NCBI RefSeq assembly: GCF_005473905.2
Contig: NZ_CP061336.1
Span: forward strand, 372,001 to 436,000
DNA length: 64,000 bases
Reading direction: 5' to 3'
Source: Ruminiclostridium herbifermentans
GTDB taxonomy: Bacteria; Bacillota; Clostridia; Acetivibrionales; DSM-1351
Positions 10,801 to 20,112 of this stretch are shown here, piece by piece. Position 1 is the stretch's first letter. Every line of letters begins with the position of its first letter. The notes beneath the pieces are model-generated. The model had not been told where the DNA came from and searched no databases. It saw nothing but the letters and a program-made list of their open reading frames with translations. The position numbers and the translations under genes are program-made.

Positions 10801-13648
10801 ATCAAAGACAGCAGGAACAACAGCAGTTAAGTTCACTGATGGCGGAGCTTTTGGCGATGGCAACATGGCTAAAATATCAGCTATTAACTTCAAAGATGGT
10901 AGCGTAACTATAACAGAAGGTCCTGTTGTAGCTCTTAATGTAGCATTAGGAAAAGCAGCTGGAACAGCTGGTGACATAGTAACAATACCAGTAACTTTTG
11001 CAGACGTAGCAAAAGTAGGTAATGTTGGAACATTCAACTTCTATGTTGGATATGATGTTGCTCAATTAGAGGCAGTATCAGTAACAGCTGGTGAAATCGT
11101 TAAGAATGCAGCTGTAAACTTCTCAACACAGATTAAAGACGGTAAAATCAGCTTTGTATTTCTAGACAACACAATAGGTGATGAGTTAATTACAGCTGAT
11201 GGTGTATTAGCAAACATCAAATTTAAAATAGTAGGAACTAAAGCTACAACTACAACAGTTAAGTTTACTGAAGGCGGAGCTTTTGGTGATGGCAACATGA
11301 CTAAAATCTCAACAGTTAACTTCACAAATGGTAGTGTAACTATAACAGAAGGTCCTGTTGTAGCACTTAACGTTAAGATAGGAACAGCTATAGGATCAGC
11401 TGGTAATGAAATAACAGTACCAGTAACTCTTGCAGACGTAGCAAAAGTAGGTAATGTTGGAACATTCAACTTCTATGTTGGATATGATAAGAATCTATTA
11501 GAAGCAGTATCAGTAACAGCTGGTGAAATCGTTAAGAATGCAGCTGTAAACTTCTCAACACAGATTAAAGACGGTAAGATCAGCTTTGTGTTCCTAGACA
11601 ATACAATAGGTGATGAGTTAATTACAGCTGATGGTGTATTAGCAAACATCAAATTCAAAGTATTAGGAACACAAGAAGTAACAACACCTGTAGTTTTCAC
11701 TGAAGGCGGAGCTTTTGGTGATGGCAACATGAAGAAGATATCTGTAGTTAATTTTGAAAATGGTAGTGTAACAATTAAAGAAAGTGTAGCAGATCCAATA
11801 TCAGAAATAAATCCTACATCAGCAACATTTGATAAGTATGCTCCAGATGATATCAAAGTTACTTATTCAGCTAACGGAAATACTTTCAAAGGTATTACTG
11901 GTTTAGTAAGCGGAACTGATTACACAGTATCAGGAAACACAGTAACAATATCAAAGGCTTACCTTTCAACATTAAGCTTAGGAACTACTTCATTAACATT
12001 TGATTTTGGTTCAAGTAGAAACCCTGTATTAACTATAACTGTAAAAGATACAACACCAGTTCCTACTGAAAACCTTATCGTTGAATTAGGAACAGCTACA
12101 GGTAAAGCTGGAGATACTGTTGTAGTACCTGTAACAATGAAGAATGTTGCAAAAGTAGGTAACGTTGGAACATTCAACTTCTATGTTGGATATGACGTTG
12201 CACAATTAAAAGCAACAAAAGTAACAGCAGGTGATATAGTTGTAAATGCACCTGTAAACTTCTCAACAAAGATTGATACAGCTAAGGGAACAGTTAGCTT
12301 CGTATTCCTAGACAATACAATAGGTGACGAACTAATTACTACTGATGGTGTATTAGCAAATATTACTTTTGAAGTAATAGGAACTGAAGAAGGAGAAACA
12401 ACTGTTAAATTCAACGAAGGCGGAGCTTTCGGAAATGGTAACATGGCAAAGATAGCTGATGTTGAATTAAATAATGGTAGTGTTGCTATAAAAGGAGCTC
12501 CTGTAATAGTACCAGCAACATTAAGCGCAACAACTGCAAACTTTGATAAGTTTACTCCTGCAGATGTAGTAGTTACTTATACAGCTAACGGAAATACTTT
12601 CAAAGGTATTACTGGTTTAGTAAGTGGAACTGATTACACAGTATCAGGAAACACAGTAACAATATCAAAGAACTACTTATCAACATTAGCAGTTGGTACA
12701 AAAGCACTTACATTTGATTTTGGTACAGCAGATAAAAACCCTGTATTAACTATAACTATAAAAGATACAACACCAGCTGCAAAGCTTAGCGTTGAAATAG
12801 GAACAGCATCAGGAAAAGCTGGAGACGTTATTACAGTACCTGTAACAATGAAGAATGTTGCAAAAGCAGGCAACGTTGGAACATTCAACTTCTATGTTGG
12901 ATATGACGTTGCACAATTAAAAGCAACAAAAGTAACAGCAGGTGATATAGTTGTAAATGCACCTGTAAACTTCTCAACAAAGATTGATACAGCTAAGGGA
13001 ACAGTTAGCTTCGTATTCCTAGACAATACAATAGGTGACGAACTAATTACTACTGATGGTGTATTAGCAAATATTACTTTTGAAGTAGTTGGAACTGCAA
13101 AGACAACAACAGTTGTTAAATTCAACGATGGCGGAGCTTTCGGAAATGGTAACATGGCAAAGATAGCTGATGTTGAATTAAAGAATGGTAGTGTTGCTAT
13201 AGATGCATCAACACCAGTTCCTACTGGATTAGCATTAGAAATAGGAACAGCACAAGGAACTGCTGGTACTACAGTTACAGTACCTGTAACAATGAAGAAC
13301 GTATCAAAGGTTGGAAATGTTGGTACTTTCAATTTCTACATGAACTATGATCCTACATTACTAACAGCAACAAAAGTAACTGCTGGAGACATAGTTGTAA
13401 ATGCACCAGTTAACTTCTCAACTAAGATAAACGCTACAGCTGGTACAATAAGCTTTGTATTCCTTGACAACACTATAGGAGATGAGCTTATCACTACTGA
13501 TGGAGTATTAGCAAATATTACATTTACAGTATTGGGAACAGGTAAAACTGCTGCTGTTTCCTTCACAGAAGGCGGAGCTTTCGGTGATGGCAATATGGCA
13601 AAAATTAAGGATGTTTCATTTACAAACGGTAGTGTGAAACTAAACTAA
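4856..13648 (+). CDS. Primary cellulosomal scaffoldin 1: 14 type I cohesins, 2 CBM3, 6 X2
   Basis: A secreted 2930-residue scaffold. Signal peptide at 1-29 (cleavage near AFAA), CBM3 at about 30-185, X2 at about 195-280, cohesins 1-7 in tandem (about 283-1300), X2, cohesin 8, X2 (to about 1620), a second CBM3 (about 1627-1782), X2, cohesins 9-11 (about 1880-2310), X2, cohesin 12, X2, then cohesins 13 and 14 to the C-terminus. Most cohesins carry the core [12 protein letters not shown] and [11 protein letters not shown]. The CBM3 modules bind crystalline cellulose and the cohesins bind enzyme dockerins; X2 modules are reported in related species to help solubility and cell-surface attachment. 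There is no dockerin, SLH domain or sortase signal, so it is a primary-type scaffoldin like CipC or CbpA but longer. Start ATG after AGGAGG. It heads a cip-cel type operon. Cohesins 2-6 are nearly identical at DNA level. Confidence 0.97.
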   Translation: MRMRKKATSILLVLSMLVTLFASGLTAFAASSLDVKFSNNGSSETSANTINANFQVTNNGSSAVNLADLKLRYYFTKDNDTALNFYCDHAATMGPNGSDYTGITSNVTGKFVQMSSPTSNADTYIEVGFTSGSLPAGGTLTVQTRTSRTDWTNFNLANDYSYLSSGSFVANEKVTAYLGGSLVSGKEPGGTQTQDPAIAPTSGTFDKTAPADLSITLTPNGNTFKGITGLINGTDYTVSGNTVKILKSYMSKLSNGTYNLTFDFGASKNPVYTLTVKGDVVTDGLKVEIGKVTGKTGETVTVPITMANVAKVGNVGTFNFYVGYDKAQLQAVSVTAGNIVKNAAVNFSTQIKDGTISFVFLDNTIGDELITSDGVLANIQFKIIGTKDTVTTVKFNEGGAFGNGNMSKINSVDLINGSVTIKGDTIPTQGLKVEIGTASGKTGDTVTVPITFADVAKAGNVGTFNFYVGYDKAQLQAVSVTAGEIVKNAAVNFSTQIKDGTISFVFLDNTIGDELITADGVVAYIKFKIIGTKDTVTTVKFNEGGAFGDGNMAKISDVAFTNGSVTIKADVIPTDALKVEIGTASGNTGDTVTVPITFADVAKAGNVGTFNFYVGYDKAQLQAVSVTAGEIVKNAAVNFSTQIKDGTISFVFLDNTIGDELITADGVVAYIKFKIIGTKDTVTTVKFNEGGAFGDGNMAKISDVTFTNGSVTIKGDVIPTKGLKVAIGTAAGNTGDTVTVPVTFADVAGAGNVGTFNFYVGYDKAQLQAVSVTAGEIVKNAAVNFSTQIKDGTISFVFLDNTIGDELITADGVVAYIKFKIIGTKDTVTTVKFNEGGAFGDGNMAKISDVTFTNGSVTIKGDVIPTKGLKVAIGTAAGNTGDTVTVPVTFADVAGAGNVGTFNFYVGYDKAQLQAVSVTAGEIVKNAAVNFSTQIKDGTISFVFLDNTIGDELITADGVVAYIKFKIIGTKDTVTTVKFNEGGAFGDGNMAKISDVTFTNGSVTIKGDTIPTKGLKVEIGTASGNTGDTVTVPVTFADVAGAGNVGTFNFYVGYDKALLQAVSVTAGEIVKNAAVNFSTQIKDGTISFVFLDNTIGDELITADGVVAYIKFKIIGTKDTVTTVKFNEGGAFGDGNMAKISDVTFTNGSVTIKGDVIPTDDLKVEIGTAAGKTGETVTVPITMANVAKVGNVGTFNFYVGYDKAQLQAVSVTAGEIVKNAAVNFSTQIKDGTISFVFLDNTIGDELITADGVLANINFKIIGNIDTTTVVKFNEGGAFGDGNMAKITKIEFVNGSVAIDGDGKLPATIAPTTVNVNLNNPADVVVTLTPNGNTFAGIKGLASANYKVSGNTVTLLKSYIATLPVGKTSLEFDFGMDSNPVLTINATKVDLGSDLYVTIGDGAGKKGDVITVPVTMANVAKVGNVGTFNFYVGYDKALLKATKVEAGEIVKNAAVNFSTQIKEGTISFVFLDNTIGDELITEDGVVAYITFEVLGAYKQTTPVAFKEGGAFGDGNMAKITKIKFESGSVAIDGEELPSKPATIAPTAVIFDKYAPADIKITLTPNGNTFVGITGLTKGTDYTVSGDTVTLLKSYLAKQAIGSQSLTFDFGTTSNPVLIVTYVDTTPQQSKDLVVMFHNNNMAATGNTITGSYKIVNKGTSTINLADVKVRYYFTSDSAAENVFYCDHAAATDANGGNYTALTSAVKGSFVKMSTTTSNADTYLEISFSSGSIPAGGSVELQARVAKTDWSNYNMANDYSYKAAGSYTEWETITAYKNGTLVFGKEPTSTPEIKPASITPTTATFDKYAPKDVVVTMTPNGNTFAGITGLTNGTQYTVSGNTVTIKSSYLATLTTNTTKTLTFDFGTTSNPTLTISIKDSKPVEGLDVTIGTASGTAGDVITVPVTFGNVAKVGNVGTFNFYVGYDATKLEAVSVTAGEIVKNAAVNFSTQIKDGKISFVFLDNTIGDELITADGVLANIKFKVLSKTAGTTAVKFTDGGAFGDGNMAKISAINFKDGSVTITEGPVVALNVALGKAAGTAGDIVTIPVTFADVAKVGNVGTFNFYVGYDVAQLEAVSVTAGEIVKNAAVNFSTQIKDGKISFVFLDNTIGDELITADGVLANIKFKIVGTKATTTTVKFTEGGAFGDGNMTKISTVNFTNGSVTITEGPVVALNVKIGTAIGSAGNEITVPVTLADVAKVGNVGTFNFYVGYDKNLLEAVSVTAGEIVKNAAVNFSTQIKDGKISFVFLDNTIGDELITADGVLANIKFKVLGTQEVTTPVVFTEGGAFGDGNMKKISVVNFENGSVTIKESVADPISEINPTSATFDKYAPDDIKVTYSANGNTFKGITGLVSGTDYTVSGNTVTISKAYLSTLSLGTTSLTFDFGSSRNPVLTITVKDTTPVPTENLIVELGTATGKAGDTVVVPVTMKNVAKVGNVGTFNFYVGYDVAQLKATKVTAGDIVVNAPVNFSTKIDTAKGTVSFVFLDNTIGDELITTDGVLANITFEVIGTEEGETTVKFNEGGAFGNGNMAKIADVELNNGSVAIKGAPVIVPATLSATTANFDKFTPADVVVTYTANGNTFKGITGLVSGTDYTVSGNTVTISKNYLSTLAVGTKALTFDFGTADKNPVLTITIKDTTPAAKLSVEIGTASGKAGDVITVPVTMKNVAKAGNVGTFNFYVGYDVAQLKATKVTAGDIVVNAPVNFSTKIDTAKGTVSFVFLDNTIGDELITTDGVLANITFEVVGTAKTTTVVKFNDGGAFGNGNMAKIADVELKNGSVAIDASTPVPTGLALEIGTAQGTAGTTVTVPVTMKNVSKVGNVGTFNFYMNYDPTLLTATKVTAGDIVVNAPVNFSTKINATAGTISFVFLDNTIGDELITTDGVLANITFTVLGTGKTAAVSFTEGGAFGDGNMAKIKDVSFTNGSVKLN
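6141..8755 (+). repeat. Tandem 438-bp cohesin repeats (cohesins 2-7)
   Basis: Six consecutive cohesin units with a 438-bp (146-codon) period, start points near 6141, 6579, 7017, 7455, 7893 and 8331. Units 2-6 are almost identical down to synonymous positions; the units from 7017 and 7455 differ at only a handful of bases. Unit 7 differs more in its N-terminal part. Other cohesins in the same gene are clearly more diverged. This pattern points to recent unequal crossing-over or gene conversion, and copy number here could vary between strains or be miscollapsed in assembly. Confidence 0.92.
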
Positions 13649-13672
13649 TAGTTCTGATTTAATATATTTCTT

Positions 13673-13702
13673 GCCTTCATGGTTGTTTTCAACCATGAAG
13701 GC
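13673..13702 (+). other. Perfect stem-loop between scaffoldin 1 and GH48
   Basis: GCCTTCATGGTTG (13673-13685) pairs fully with 13690-13702 across a TTTT loop: 13 bp. No T-tract follows, so full termination is unlikely. In C. cellulolyticum, intergenic stem-loops of the cip-cel mRNA mark processing sites and protect 3' ends, setting the ratio of scaffoldin to enzymes; this one is in the matching place. Confidence 0.85.
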
Positions 13703-13760
13703 GAAGGAATATTGTTAAATAAGTTACAACAAAAAATTATAGAAAAGGGGAAATGCAAAG

Positions 13761-15938
13761 ATGAGAAAAGGTATTAAGAGAATTAGTGCAATGGCCGTTG
13801 CAGCTTCAATGTCATTATCAGTAATGGTTCCTTCAGCTGTATTAGCAGCACCTGGTGATGAAATCACAGGTCCAGTGAACCCAATATATGCTGAACGTTT
13901 TAACACTATGTATAGTAAAATAATGGCTCCAAATAGCGGATATTTCAGTCCAGATGGAGTTCCATACCATACAATTGAAACAATGAACGTAGAAGCTCCT
14001 GATTATGGTCACGTAACTACAAGTGAAGCTTTCAGTTATTACATGTGGTTAGAAGCTATGAACGGAAGATTAAATGGAGATTTCTCCGGATTTAAAAAAT
14101 CATGGGAGATAGCTGAAAAGTATATAATCCCATCAGAATTGGATCAGCCTGAAACTAGTATGAGCAGATATGATCCTAACAAACCAGCTACATATGCTCC
14201 AGAATGGCAGGACCCAAGCAAGTATCCAGCACAGCTAGACACCAGTGCTCCTGTTGGAAGAGACCCAATAAATAGTGGATTAAAATCAGCTTATGGAACT
14301 AGCATGATATATGGTATGCACTGGCTCCTAGACGTTGATAACTGGTATGGATTTGGTAACAGAGGAGATGGAACTTCTAAGAATTCATACATCAACACAT
14401 TCCAAAGAGGTGAGCAGGAGTCAACTTGGGAAACAATACCACAACCATGCTGGGATGCAATGAAGTTTGGTGGTAGAAATGGATTCCTCGACCTGTTTAC
14501 AGGTGACAGTTCATATGCACAACAATTTAAGTATACAAATGCTCCGGATGCAGATGCTCGTGCCGTTCAAGCTACTTACCTTGCAAATCAAGTAGCAAAG
14601 GCAAAAGGTATAAATATAAGCACTTATGTACAAAAAGCATCTAAGATGGGTGACTATTTAAGATATGCAATGTTCGATAAGTATTTTAGAAAAGTAGGAG
14701 ATTCAAAACAAGCAGGTACAGGATATGATGCTTGTATGTACTTGCTCTCATGGTATTATGCATGGGGTGGTGGAGTTACTTCACAATGGTCATGGATTAT
14801 TGGATCAAGCCACAACCACTTCGGATATCAGAATCCATTTGCAGCTTATGTTCTATCAGCAGATGCTGACTTTAAACCAAAGGCAGCTAACAGTTCAGCT
14901 GACTGGGCTAAGAGTTTAGATAGACAAATTGAATTCTATCAATGGTTACAGTCTGCTGAAGGTGCTATAGCAGGTGGAGCTAGTAACTCATACAATGGTC
15001 GTTACGAGACATGGCCAGCAGGAACATCTACATTCTATGGTATGGGTTATGTAGAAAATCCTGTATATGCTGACCCAGGTAGTAATACATGGCCTGGTAT
15101 GCAAGCATGGTCAATGCAGCGTATAATGCAATTATATTACGAGACTGGCGATTCAAGACTTAAGAACTTAGCTGATAAATGGGCAGCATGGATTATCTCA
15201 GAAATTAAATTTGAAGATGGAACATTTACAATTCCTACAACAATAGATTGGGAAGGACAACCTGATACATGGAATGGATTCTCATCATTCACTGGTAATC
15301 CAAACTTACATGTAATAGTAACAGCTCGTGGAAGAGACTTAGGTGTTGCTTCTTCAATTATCAATGCATTAACTTACTATGCTGCTGCATCAGGAAATCA
15401 AGCAGCAAAAGAAACTGCTAAGAAACTTCTTGATACTATATGGGTTAACTATGCAGATGAAAAGGGTATAGGAGCACCAGAAACACGCTTAGACTATAGC
15501 CGTTTCAATCAGGAAGTATATGTTCCTGCAGGTTGGTCAGGAACAATGCCTAATGGTGACAAGATTCAACCAGGTATTAAGTTTATAGACATTCGTTCAA
15601 AATACAAGCAGGATCCTAACTGGCCTCAGGTTGAAAGATACTTGCAAACAGGAAGAGATGAAGATGCTCCAACAATCACATATCACAGATTCTGGGCTCA
15701 AGCTGAGTATGCTGTTGCTTGTGGTGTTTATGCAATGTTATTCCCAACTGATGGTCCATCACTAAAAGGTGATGTTAACGATGATGGTTCAGTTGATGCA
15801 TTAGACCTTGCAGCAATGAAGATGTATCTATTAGGAAATAATGTTGCATCATGGAATGCTGCTAATGCAGATGTAAATGATGATGGATCAATTGATGCTA
15901 TCGATTTTGCAGCAATAAAGAAGATATTACTTTCTTAA
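13761..15938 (+). CDS. GH48 processive cellulase (exo-type) with type I dockerin
   Basis: The 725-residue secreted enzyme has a signal peptide (1-30), a GH48 domain (about 35-655) and a C-terminal dockerin (about 663-725) with two Ca-binding repeats ([12 protein letters not shown] and [12 protein letters not shown]). GH48 enzymes such as CelF, ExgS and CelS move along cellulose chains and release cellobiose, and are usually the most abundant cellulosome enzyme. The catalytic acid Glu is visible in [16 protein letters not shown]. It is the second gene of the operon, exactly as celF follows cipC in C. cellulolyticum and exgS follows cbpA in C. cellulovorans. The ATG follows AAAAGGGG. A second GH48 gene (47101) in this window is a close paralogue. 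Confidence 0.97.
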   Translation: MRKGIKRISAMAVAASMSLSVMVPSAVLAAPGDEITGPVNPIYAERFNTMYSKIMAPNSGYFSPDGVPYHTIETMNVEAPDYGHVTTSEAFSYYMWLEAMNGRLNGDFSGFKKSWEIAEKYIIPSELDQPETSMSRYDPNKPATYAPEWQDPSKYPAQLDTSAPVGRDPINSGLKSAYGTSMIYGMHWLLDVDNWYGFGNRGDGTSKNSYINTFQRGEQESTWETIPQPCWDAMKFGGRNGFLDLFTGDSSYAQQFKYTNAPDADARAVQATYLANQVAKAKGINISTYVQKASKMGDYLRYAMFDKYFRKVGDSKQAGTGYDACMYLLSWYYAWGGGVTSQWSWIIGSSHNHFGYQNPFAAYVLSADADFKPKAANSSADWAKSLDRQIEFYQWLQSAEGAIAGGASNSYNGRYETWPAGTSTFYGMGYVENPVYADPGSNTWPGMQAWSMQRIMQLYYETGDSRLKNLADKWAAWIISEIKFEDGTFTIPTTIDWEGQPDTWNGFSSFTGNPNLHVIVTARGRDLGVASSIINALTYYAAASGNQAAKETAKKLLDTIWVNYADEKGIGAPETRLDYSRFNQEVYVPAGWSGTMPNGDKIQPGIKFIDIRSKYKQDPNWPQVERYLQTGRDEDAPTITYHRFWAQAEYAVACGVYAMLFPTDGPSLKGDVNDDGSVDALDLAAMKMYLLGNNVASWNAANADVNDDGSIDAIDFAAIKKILLS

Positions 15939-15993
15939 CCAATAATTATAATTGTCTTTAAGATAATATAGTCTTTATTTAAGAAATAATTAT

Positions 15994-16042
15994 AGTCCGG
16001 ATAAGTATTTGGAATGATTTCCATCCCGGTACTATCCGGACT
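15994..16042 (+). other. Stem-loop after GH48
   Basis: AGTCCGGATA (15994-16003) pairs with TATCCGGACT (16033-16042); GTA/TAC and TGGAA/TTCCA pair further inside. The following TTAGTTTTATATT is only weakly T-rich, so this is either a leaky terminator or an mRNA-stabilising 3' structure within the operon. Confidence 0.75.
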
Positions 16043-16113
16043 TTAGTTTTATATTCATTGAATTAAATGACTATATGGCTACTAAAAATAAAATAAAGGA
16101 TAAGGGTAAAAGT

Positions 16114-17499
16114 ATGATGAGTAGCATGAAATTTAAAAGCGCTAAGACGTTCGTAATGACAGTAGTACTTTTAATATCTTTGATATTGCCAACTATTCTT
16201 GTAAATGCAGCAGATGCAGCTCCATTCCCATATAATGCAAAGTATCCATATGGTGCGTTCAGTTCGTTGGCAGATGACCAATCATCAGCTAACCAGCTTG
16301 TAAAAGCAGAGTGGGAATCTTGGAAGAGCGCACACATAACAAGTAATGGAGCAAGAGGTTTTAAAAGAGTTCAGAGAGATGCTGCTACTAACTATGATAC
16401 CGTATCAGAAGGTCTTGGATATGGTATGTTACTTGCAGTATATTTCGGAGAGCAGCAACTATTTAATGACTTATATGGATATGTAAAATGTTATTTTAAT
16501 TCAAATGGATTAATGTCTTGGCATATTGATGCAAATGGAAATATAATAGGCAATGATGGAATAGGTGCAGCAACTGATGCTGATGAAGATATTGCAGTTG
16601 CGCTAGTATTTGCTCATAAAAAATGGGGTTCAAACGGTTCAGTTAACTATGAATCAGAAGCGAAGTCATATATCAGTAAGATTTACAACCACATGGTTGA
16701 AAGAGGTACATATATAATTAAAAACGGTGATACTTGGGGAGGAACTAGTTGTGTAAATCCATCATATTTTGCGCCAGCATGGTATAGGATTTACGCAGAT
16801 TTCACAGGAAATTCAGAATGGCTTAAAGTTGCTGATAAGTGCTATGAGATAATAGACAGAGCTAAAAATCCAAATACAGGTCTTGTTCCAGACTGGTGTA
16901 CTGCAGCAGGTGGACCAGCAAACGGAATGGGTTACGACTTCTTATACGATGCAATCCGTTATCAATGGAGAACAGCAATAGACTACAGTTGGTACGGTAC
17001 TGCAAAAGCGAAAACAAACTGCGATCAAATATCTAATTTCTTTAAGAAAATAGGTATCACAAATATTAAAGATGGATATACAATAACAGGAAATCAGATA
17101 AATTCAAATCACACAGCTACATTTGTATCTTGCGGAGCTGCAGCAGCTATGACAGGTACAGACAGTGAATATGCAAAAAGTGCTTATAATGAAAATGTAA
17201 AAGTAAAAGATCAAGGTTCTTATGTATATTTTGGAAATTCACTAAGAATGCTTGTACTACTATATACAACCGGAAACTTTCCAAATCTATATAACTACAA
17301 AGTAGAAATTCCTACATTTACAAAAGGTGATGTTAATAAAGACGGATCAGTAGATGCACTAGATTTTGCAGCATTAAAGAAAGCTCTTTTGTCACAATCA
17401 TTCAATGAAATAGACACAAAAGCAGCAGATATGAATGAAGATGGAAACATAGATGCTGTTGATTTTGCTAACTTAAAAATATTTTTGCTTAGCAAATAA
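16114..17499 (+). CDS. GH8 endoglucanase with dockerin (CelC-like)
   Basis: Secreted enzyme of about 461 residues: signal peptide (hydrophobic run MTVVLLISLILPTILV, cleavage near NAADA), GH8 domain, then a dockerin in the last 60 residues ([24 protein letters not shown]). The GH8 catalytic acid is in DTVSEGLGYGMLLAV and the conserved ATDADEDIAVAL block follows. It should cut internal beta-1,4-glucan bonds. The frame extends to an ATG at 16075, but that site has no Shine-Dalgarno; the ATG at 16114 lies 7 nt after AAGGG and gives a normal signal peptide, so I use it. Gene order after GH48 matches celC of C. cellulolyticum. Only 36 bp separate it from the next gene. Confidence 0.93.
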   Translation: MMSSMKFKSAKTFVMTVVLLISLILPTILVNAADAAPFPYNAKYPYGAFSSLADDQSSANQLVKAEWESWKSAHITSNGARGFKRVQRDAATNYDTVSEGLGYGMLLAVYFGEQQLFNDLYGYVKCYFNSNGLMSWHIDANGNIIGNDGIGAATDADEDIAVALVFAHKKWGSNGSVNYESEAKSYISKIYNHMVERGTYIIKNGDTWGGTSCVNPSYFAPAWYRIYADFTGNSEWLKVADKCYEIIDRAKNPNTGLVPDWCTAAGGPANGMGYDFLYDAIRYQWRTAIDYSWYGTAKAKTNCDQISNFFKKIGITNIKDGYTITGNQINSNHTATFVSCGAAAAMTGTDSEYAKSAYNENVKVKDQGSYVYFGNSLRMLVLLYTTGNFPNLYNYKVEIPTFTKGDVNKDGSVDALDFAALKKALLSQSFNEIDTKAADMNEDGNIDAVDFANLKIFLLSK

Positions 17500-17535
17500 A
17501 AATGCTAGTAAGAGTTTAAGGGAGGTAATAAAATA

Positions 17536-19707
17536 ATGCGCAAAGTTAATAATGCAGTGAAGAAAATTATGGCTGTTACAGTAGCAGCTGCACTGATTTT
17601 AACACTGATTCCAAAACCACAAGCAACTGCTGCTCCTACCTTTAATTATGGTGAAGCATTGCAAAAATCAATTATGTTTTATGAATTCCAGCGTTCTGGA
17701 GCTCTCCCAGCTGATAAACGCGATAACTGGAGAGGTGACTCTGGATTAAAAGATGGTTCAGATGTAGGACTTGATCTAACTGGTGGATGGTATGATGCTG
17801 GAGATCACGTAAAATTTAATTTACCAATGTCTTATACATCAACAATGTTAGCTTGGTCATTATATGAAGATAAAGAGGCATATGAAAAAAGCGGCCAATT
17901 GAAATACATAAAGGATGCTATAAAATGGGCTAATGACTATTTTATAAAATGTCATCCTTCACCAAATGTATACTATTATCAGGTTGGAAATGGTACAGTT
18001 GACCATGCATGGTGGGGCCCTGCGGAAGTAATGCAGATGGACAGGCCTGCATATAAGCTAGACAGTTCAAACCCTGGAACAGCTGTATCAGCTGGAACAG
18101 CTGCATCATTAGCAGCAGCGGCAATAGTATTTAAAGACAGTGATCCAGAATATTCTGCTACATGCTTAAAACATGCAAAAGAACTATTTGCTTTTGCTGA
18201 TGCAACAAGAAGCGATACTGGATATCAAAAGGCAGCTGCTAATTTCTATAGTTCTTCTGCATTTTGGGATGAATTATCTTGGGCAGCAACCTGGATTTAT
18301 ATGGCAACAAACGATAGCACTTACTTAACTAAAGCAGAATCCTATGTGGATAATTGGGGAAGAGAGCAGCAGTCAGAAACTATAGCATACAAGTGGGGAC
18401 AATGCTGGGATGATGTACACTATGGTGCTGAATTACTGCTAGCGAGAATTACAAAAAAACCAATTTATATTGAAAGCATTGAAAGACATTTAGATTATTG
18501 GACAACTGGAGTTGATGGACAGAGAATTACATACACTCCAAAAGGATTAGCATGGTTATTCCAATGGGGTTCACTAAGACATGCTACAACAACAGCTTTT
18601 CTTGCTGGAGTTTGGGCAGAAAGTGAATTATGTACACCATCAAAGGTTTCCATATATAATGACTTCCTTAAGAGTCAAGTTGATTATGCCCTTGGAAGTA
18701 CAGGAAGAAGTTTTGTGGTAGGATATGGTGTAAATCCACCTAAGCATCCACATCACAGAACAGCACATAGTTCATGGACTGATCAAATGACTAATCCAGA
18801 TTATCATCGCCATACAATATATGGTGCACTAGTTGGAGGACCTGACAGTAAGGATGCTTATTCTGATAAAATAGATAATTTTGTAGATAATGAAATAGCA
18901 GATGATTACAATGCTGGTTTTACTGGAGCATTGGCAAAATTGTATGAAAAATACGGTGGAGATCCAATTCCAAACTTTAAGGCAATTGAAGAGATAACAA
19001 ACGACGAAATAATTATTAAAGCAAGCTTAAATTCAACTGGTCCTACTTATACTGAGATAAAGGCTGTTGTATATAACCAGACAGGATGGCCTGCAAGAGT
19101 GACAGACAAGCTTTCATTCAAATACTTTATGGATCTTACAGAAGTTGTAAATGCTAATGTTGACCCATTAAGCCTTGCAGTTAGAATGAATTATTCAGAA
19201 GGTAAAGGAATTACAATATCCAAAGTATTACCTTGGGATACTTCAAAAAATATTTACTATGTCAATATAGATATGACAGGTGAGAATATTTATCCAGGTG
19301 GACAATCTGCACATAGAAGAGAAGTACAATTCAGGATATCAGCACCTGATGGAACAAATTATTGGGATCCAACAAATGATTTCTCATATAAGGGAATCAA
19401 AGCTGGTAGTACAGTAGAATTAACTCAATACATTCCTGTTTATGATAATGGCGTTAAAGTATTCGGTACAGAGCCAGCAGGAGGTACACCACCTGTAGAA
19501 GATGTTTTATATGGTGATGTTAATGACGATAAGAGCGTTGATTCAATTGATTTAGCAGTATTAAAGAAATACTTGCTAGATAATAGTACAACAATCAATT
19601 TAAAAGCTGCTGATACATACAAAGATGGTAGCATTGATTCACTAGACTTTGCTACTTTAAAGAAGTATTTGCTAGGCACTACTACAGAGTTGCCTGTAAA
19701 AGCTTGA
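17536..19707 (+). CDS. GH9 endoglucanase with CBM3c and dockerin (CelG-like)
   Basis: The 723-residue protein has a signal peptide (1-32), GH9 catalytic domain (about 34-480), CBM3c (about 495-650) and dockerin (about 660-723). Catalytic Asp residues are in GGWYDAGDH (D87, D90), with HPHHRTAH and the acid Glu in [16 protein letters not shown]3c modules fused to GH9 feed a single chain into the active site and allow processive cutting. The ATG follows GGGAGG. The dockerin is unusual here: its recognition positions read SVDSIDLA and SIDSLDFA, Ser where every other intact dockerin of the window has Ala (or Val in one repeat), and the second calcium loop is DTYKDGSID with Tyr in place of Asn. It may have a shifted cohesin preference or weaker calcium binding. 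Confidence 0.94.
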   Translation: MRKVNNAVKKIMAVTVAAALILTLIPKPQATAAPTFNYGEALQKSIMFYEFQRSGALPADKRDNWRGDSGLKDGSDVGLDLTGGWYDAGDHVKFNLPMSYTSTMLAWSLYEDKEAYEKSGQLKYIKDAIKWANDYFIKCHPSPNVYYYQVGNGTVDHAWWGPAEVMQMDRPAYKLDSSNPGTAVSAGTAASLAAAAIVFKDSDPEYSATCLKHAKELFAFADATRSDTGYQKAAANFYSSSAFWDELSWAATWIYMATNDSTYLTKAESYVDNWGREQQSETIAYKWGQCWDDVHYGAELLLARITKKPIYIESIERHLDYWTTGVDGQRITYTPKGLAWLFQWGSLRHATTTAFLAGVWAESELCTPSKVSIYNDFLKSQVDYALGSTGRSFVVGYGVNPPKHPHHRTAHSSWTDQMTNPDYHRHTIYGALVGGPDSKDAYSDKIDNFVDNEIADDYNAGFTGALAKLYEKYGGDPIPNFKAIEEITNDEIIIKASLNSTGPTYTEIKAVVYNQTGWPARVTDKLSFKYFMDLTEVVNANVDPLSLAVRMNYSEGKGITISKVLPWDTSKNIYYVNIDMTGENIYPGGQSAHRREVQFRISAPDGTNYWDPTNDFSYKGIKAGSTVELTQYIPVYDNGVKVFGTEPAGGTPPVEDVLYGDVNDDKSVDSIDLAVLKKYLLDNSTTINLKAADTYKDGSIDSLDFATLKKYLLGTTTELPVKA

Positions 19708-19785
19708 TAATAATTTAGATTAGTAGAAATGATAAAAGTTAATTGTTATAGTCCCTTAGTAAAGGTTATGTAACTGTTTATAAAA

Positions 19786-19865
19786 GCGGATAGAAAATCT
19801 GTATTTTCAAACCCACTATGGATTAATGCTATCCAAATTTATAAAAGATATTGCTTAATATCCGC
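19786..19865 (+). other. Long-range stem-loop after the CelG-like gene
   Basis: GCGGATA (19786-19792) pairs with TATCCGC (19859-19865), extended by AAA/TTT beyond a mismatch; the inside is AT-rich with small possible helices. No T-tract follows. It lies in the 405-bp gap between two GH9 genes, 78 bp after the stop. Confidence 0.45.
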
Positions 19866-19980
19866 CTTTCATAGCAAAAATTATTTTCTTAAATTTAGCT
19901 ATTTACATATAGGAATGAGGGACTGATATTGAATATGTAAGCTAGTAAAATAGCACATTATCCAGTTATAAAGTATGATA

Positions 19981-20071
19981 CTGTTGCGATACATATTCCA
20001 ACCACAAAACTTGGCATGTTAATGCGCTGAATATCTCACAACGAATGTGGTTACGTGATGAATTGCAACAG
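19981..20071 (+). other. Structured leader upstream of the CelE-like GH9 gene
   Basis: CTGTTGC (19981-19987) pairs with GCAACAG (20065-20071), and AACCAC (20000-20005) with GTGGTT (20047-20052) inside it: a nested imperfect hairpin of 91 nt ending 41 nt before the next start codon. It may be a 5' protecting structure made by mRNA processing, or a regulatory leader; it matches no riboswitch class that I recognise. Confidence 0.5.
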
Positions 20072-20112
20072 CATCAGGCTTTAAATAAAACCAAAAATTA
20101 TAGGAGGTAAGT

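Noticed and set aside
6424-13593. Many reverse-strand ORFs of 70-146 codons over the scaffoldin genes, repeating with the cohesin period
   Set aside because: They are shadows of Ala/Thr/Val/Gly-rich cohesin codons, have no ribosome binding sites and repeat only because the forward gene repeats.
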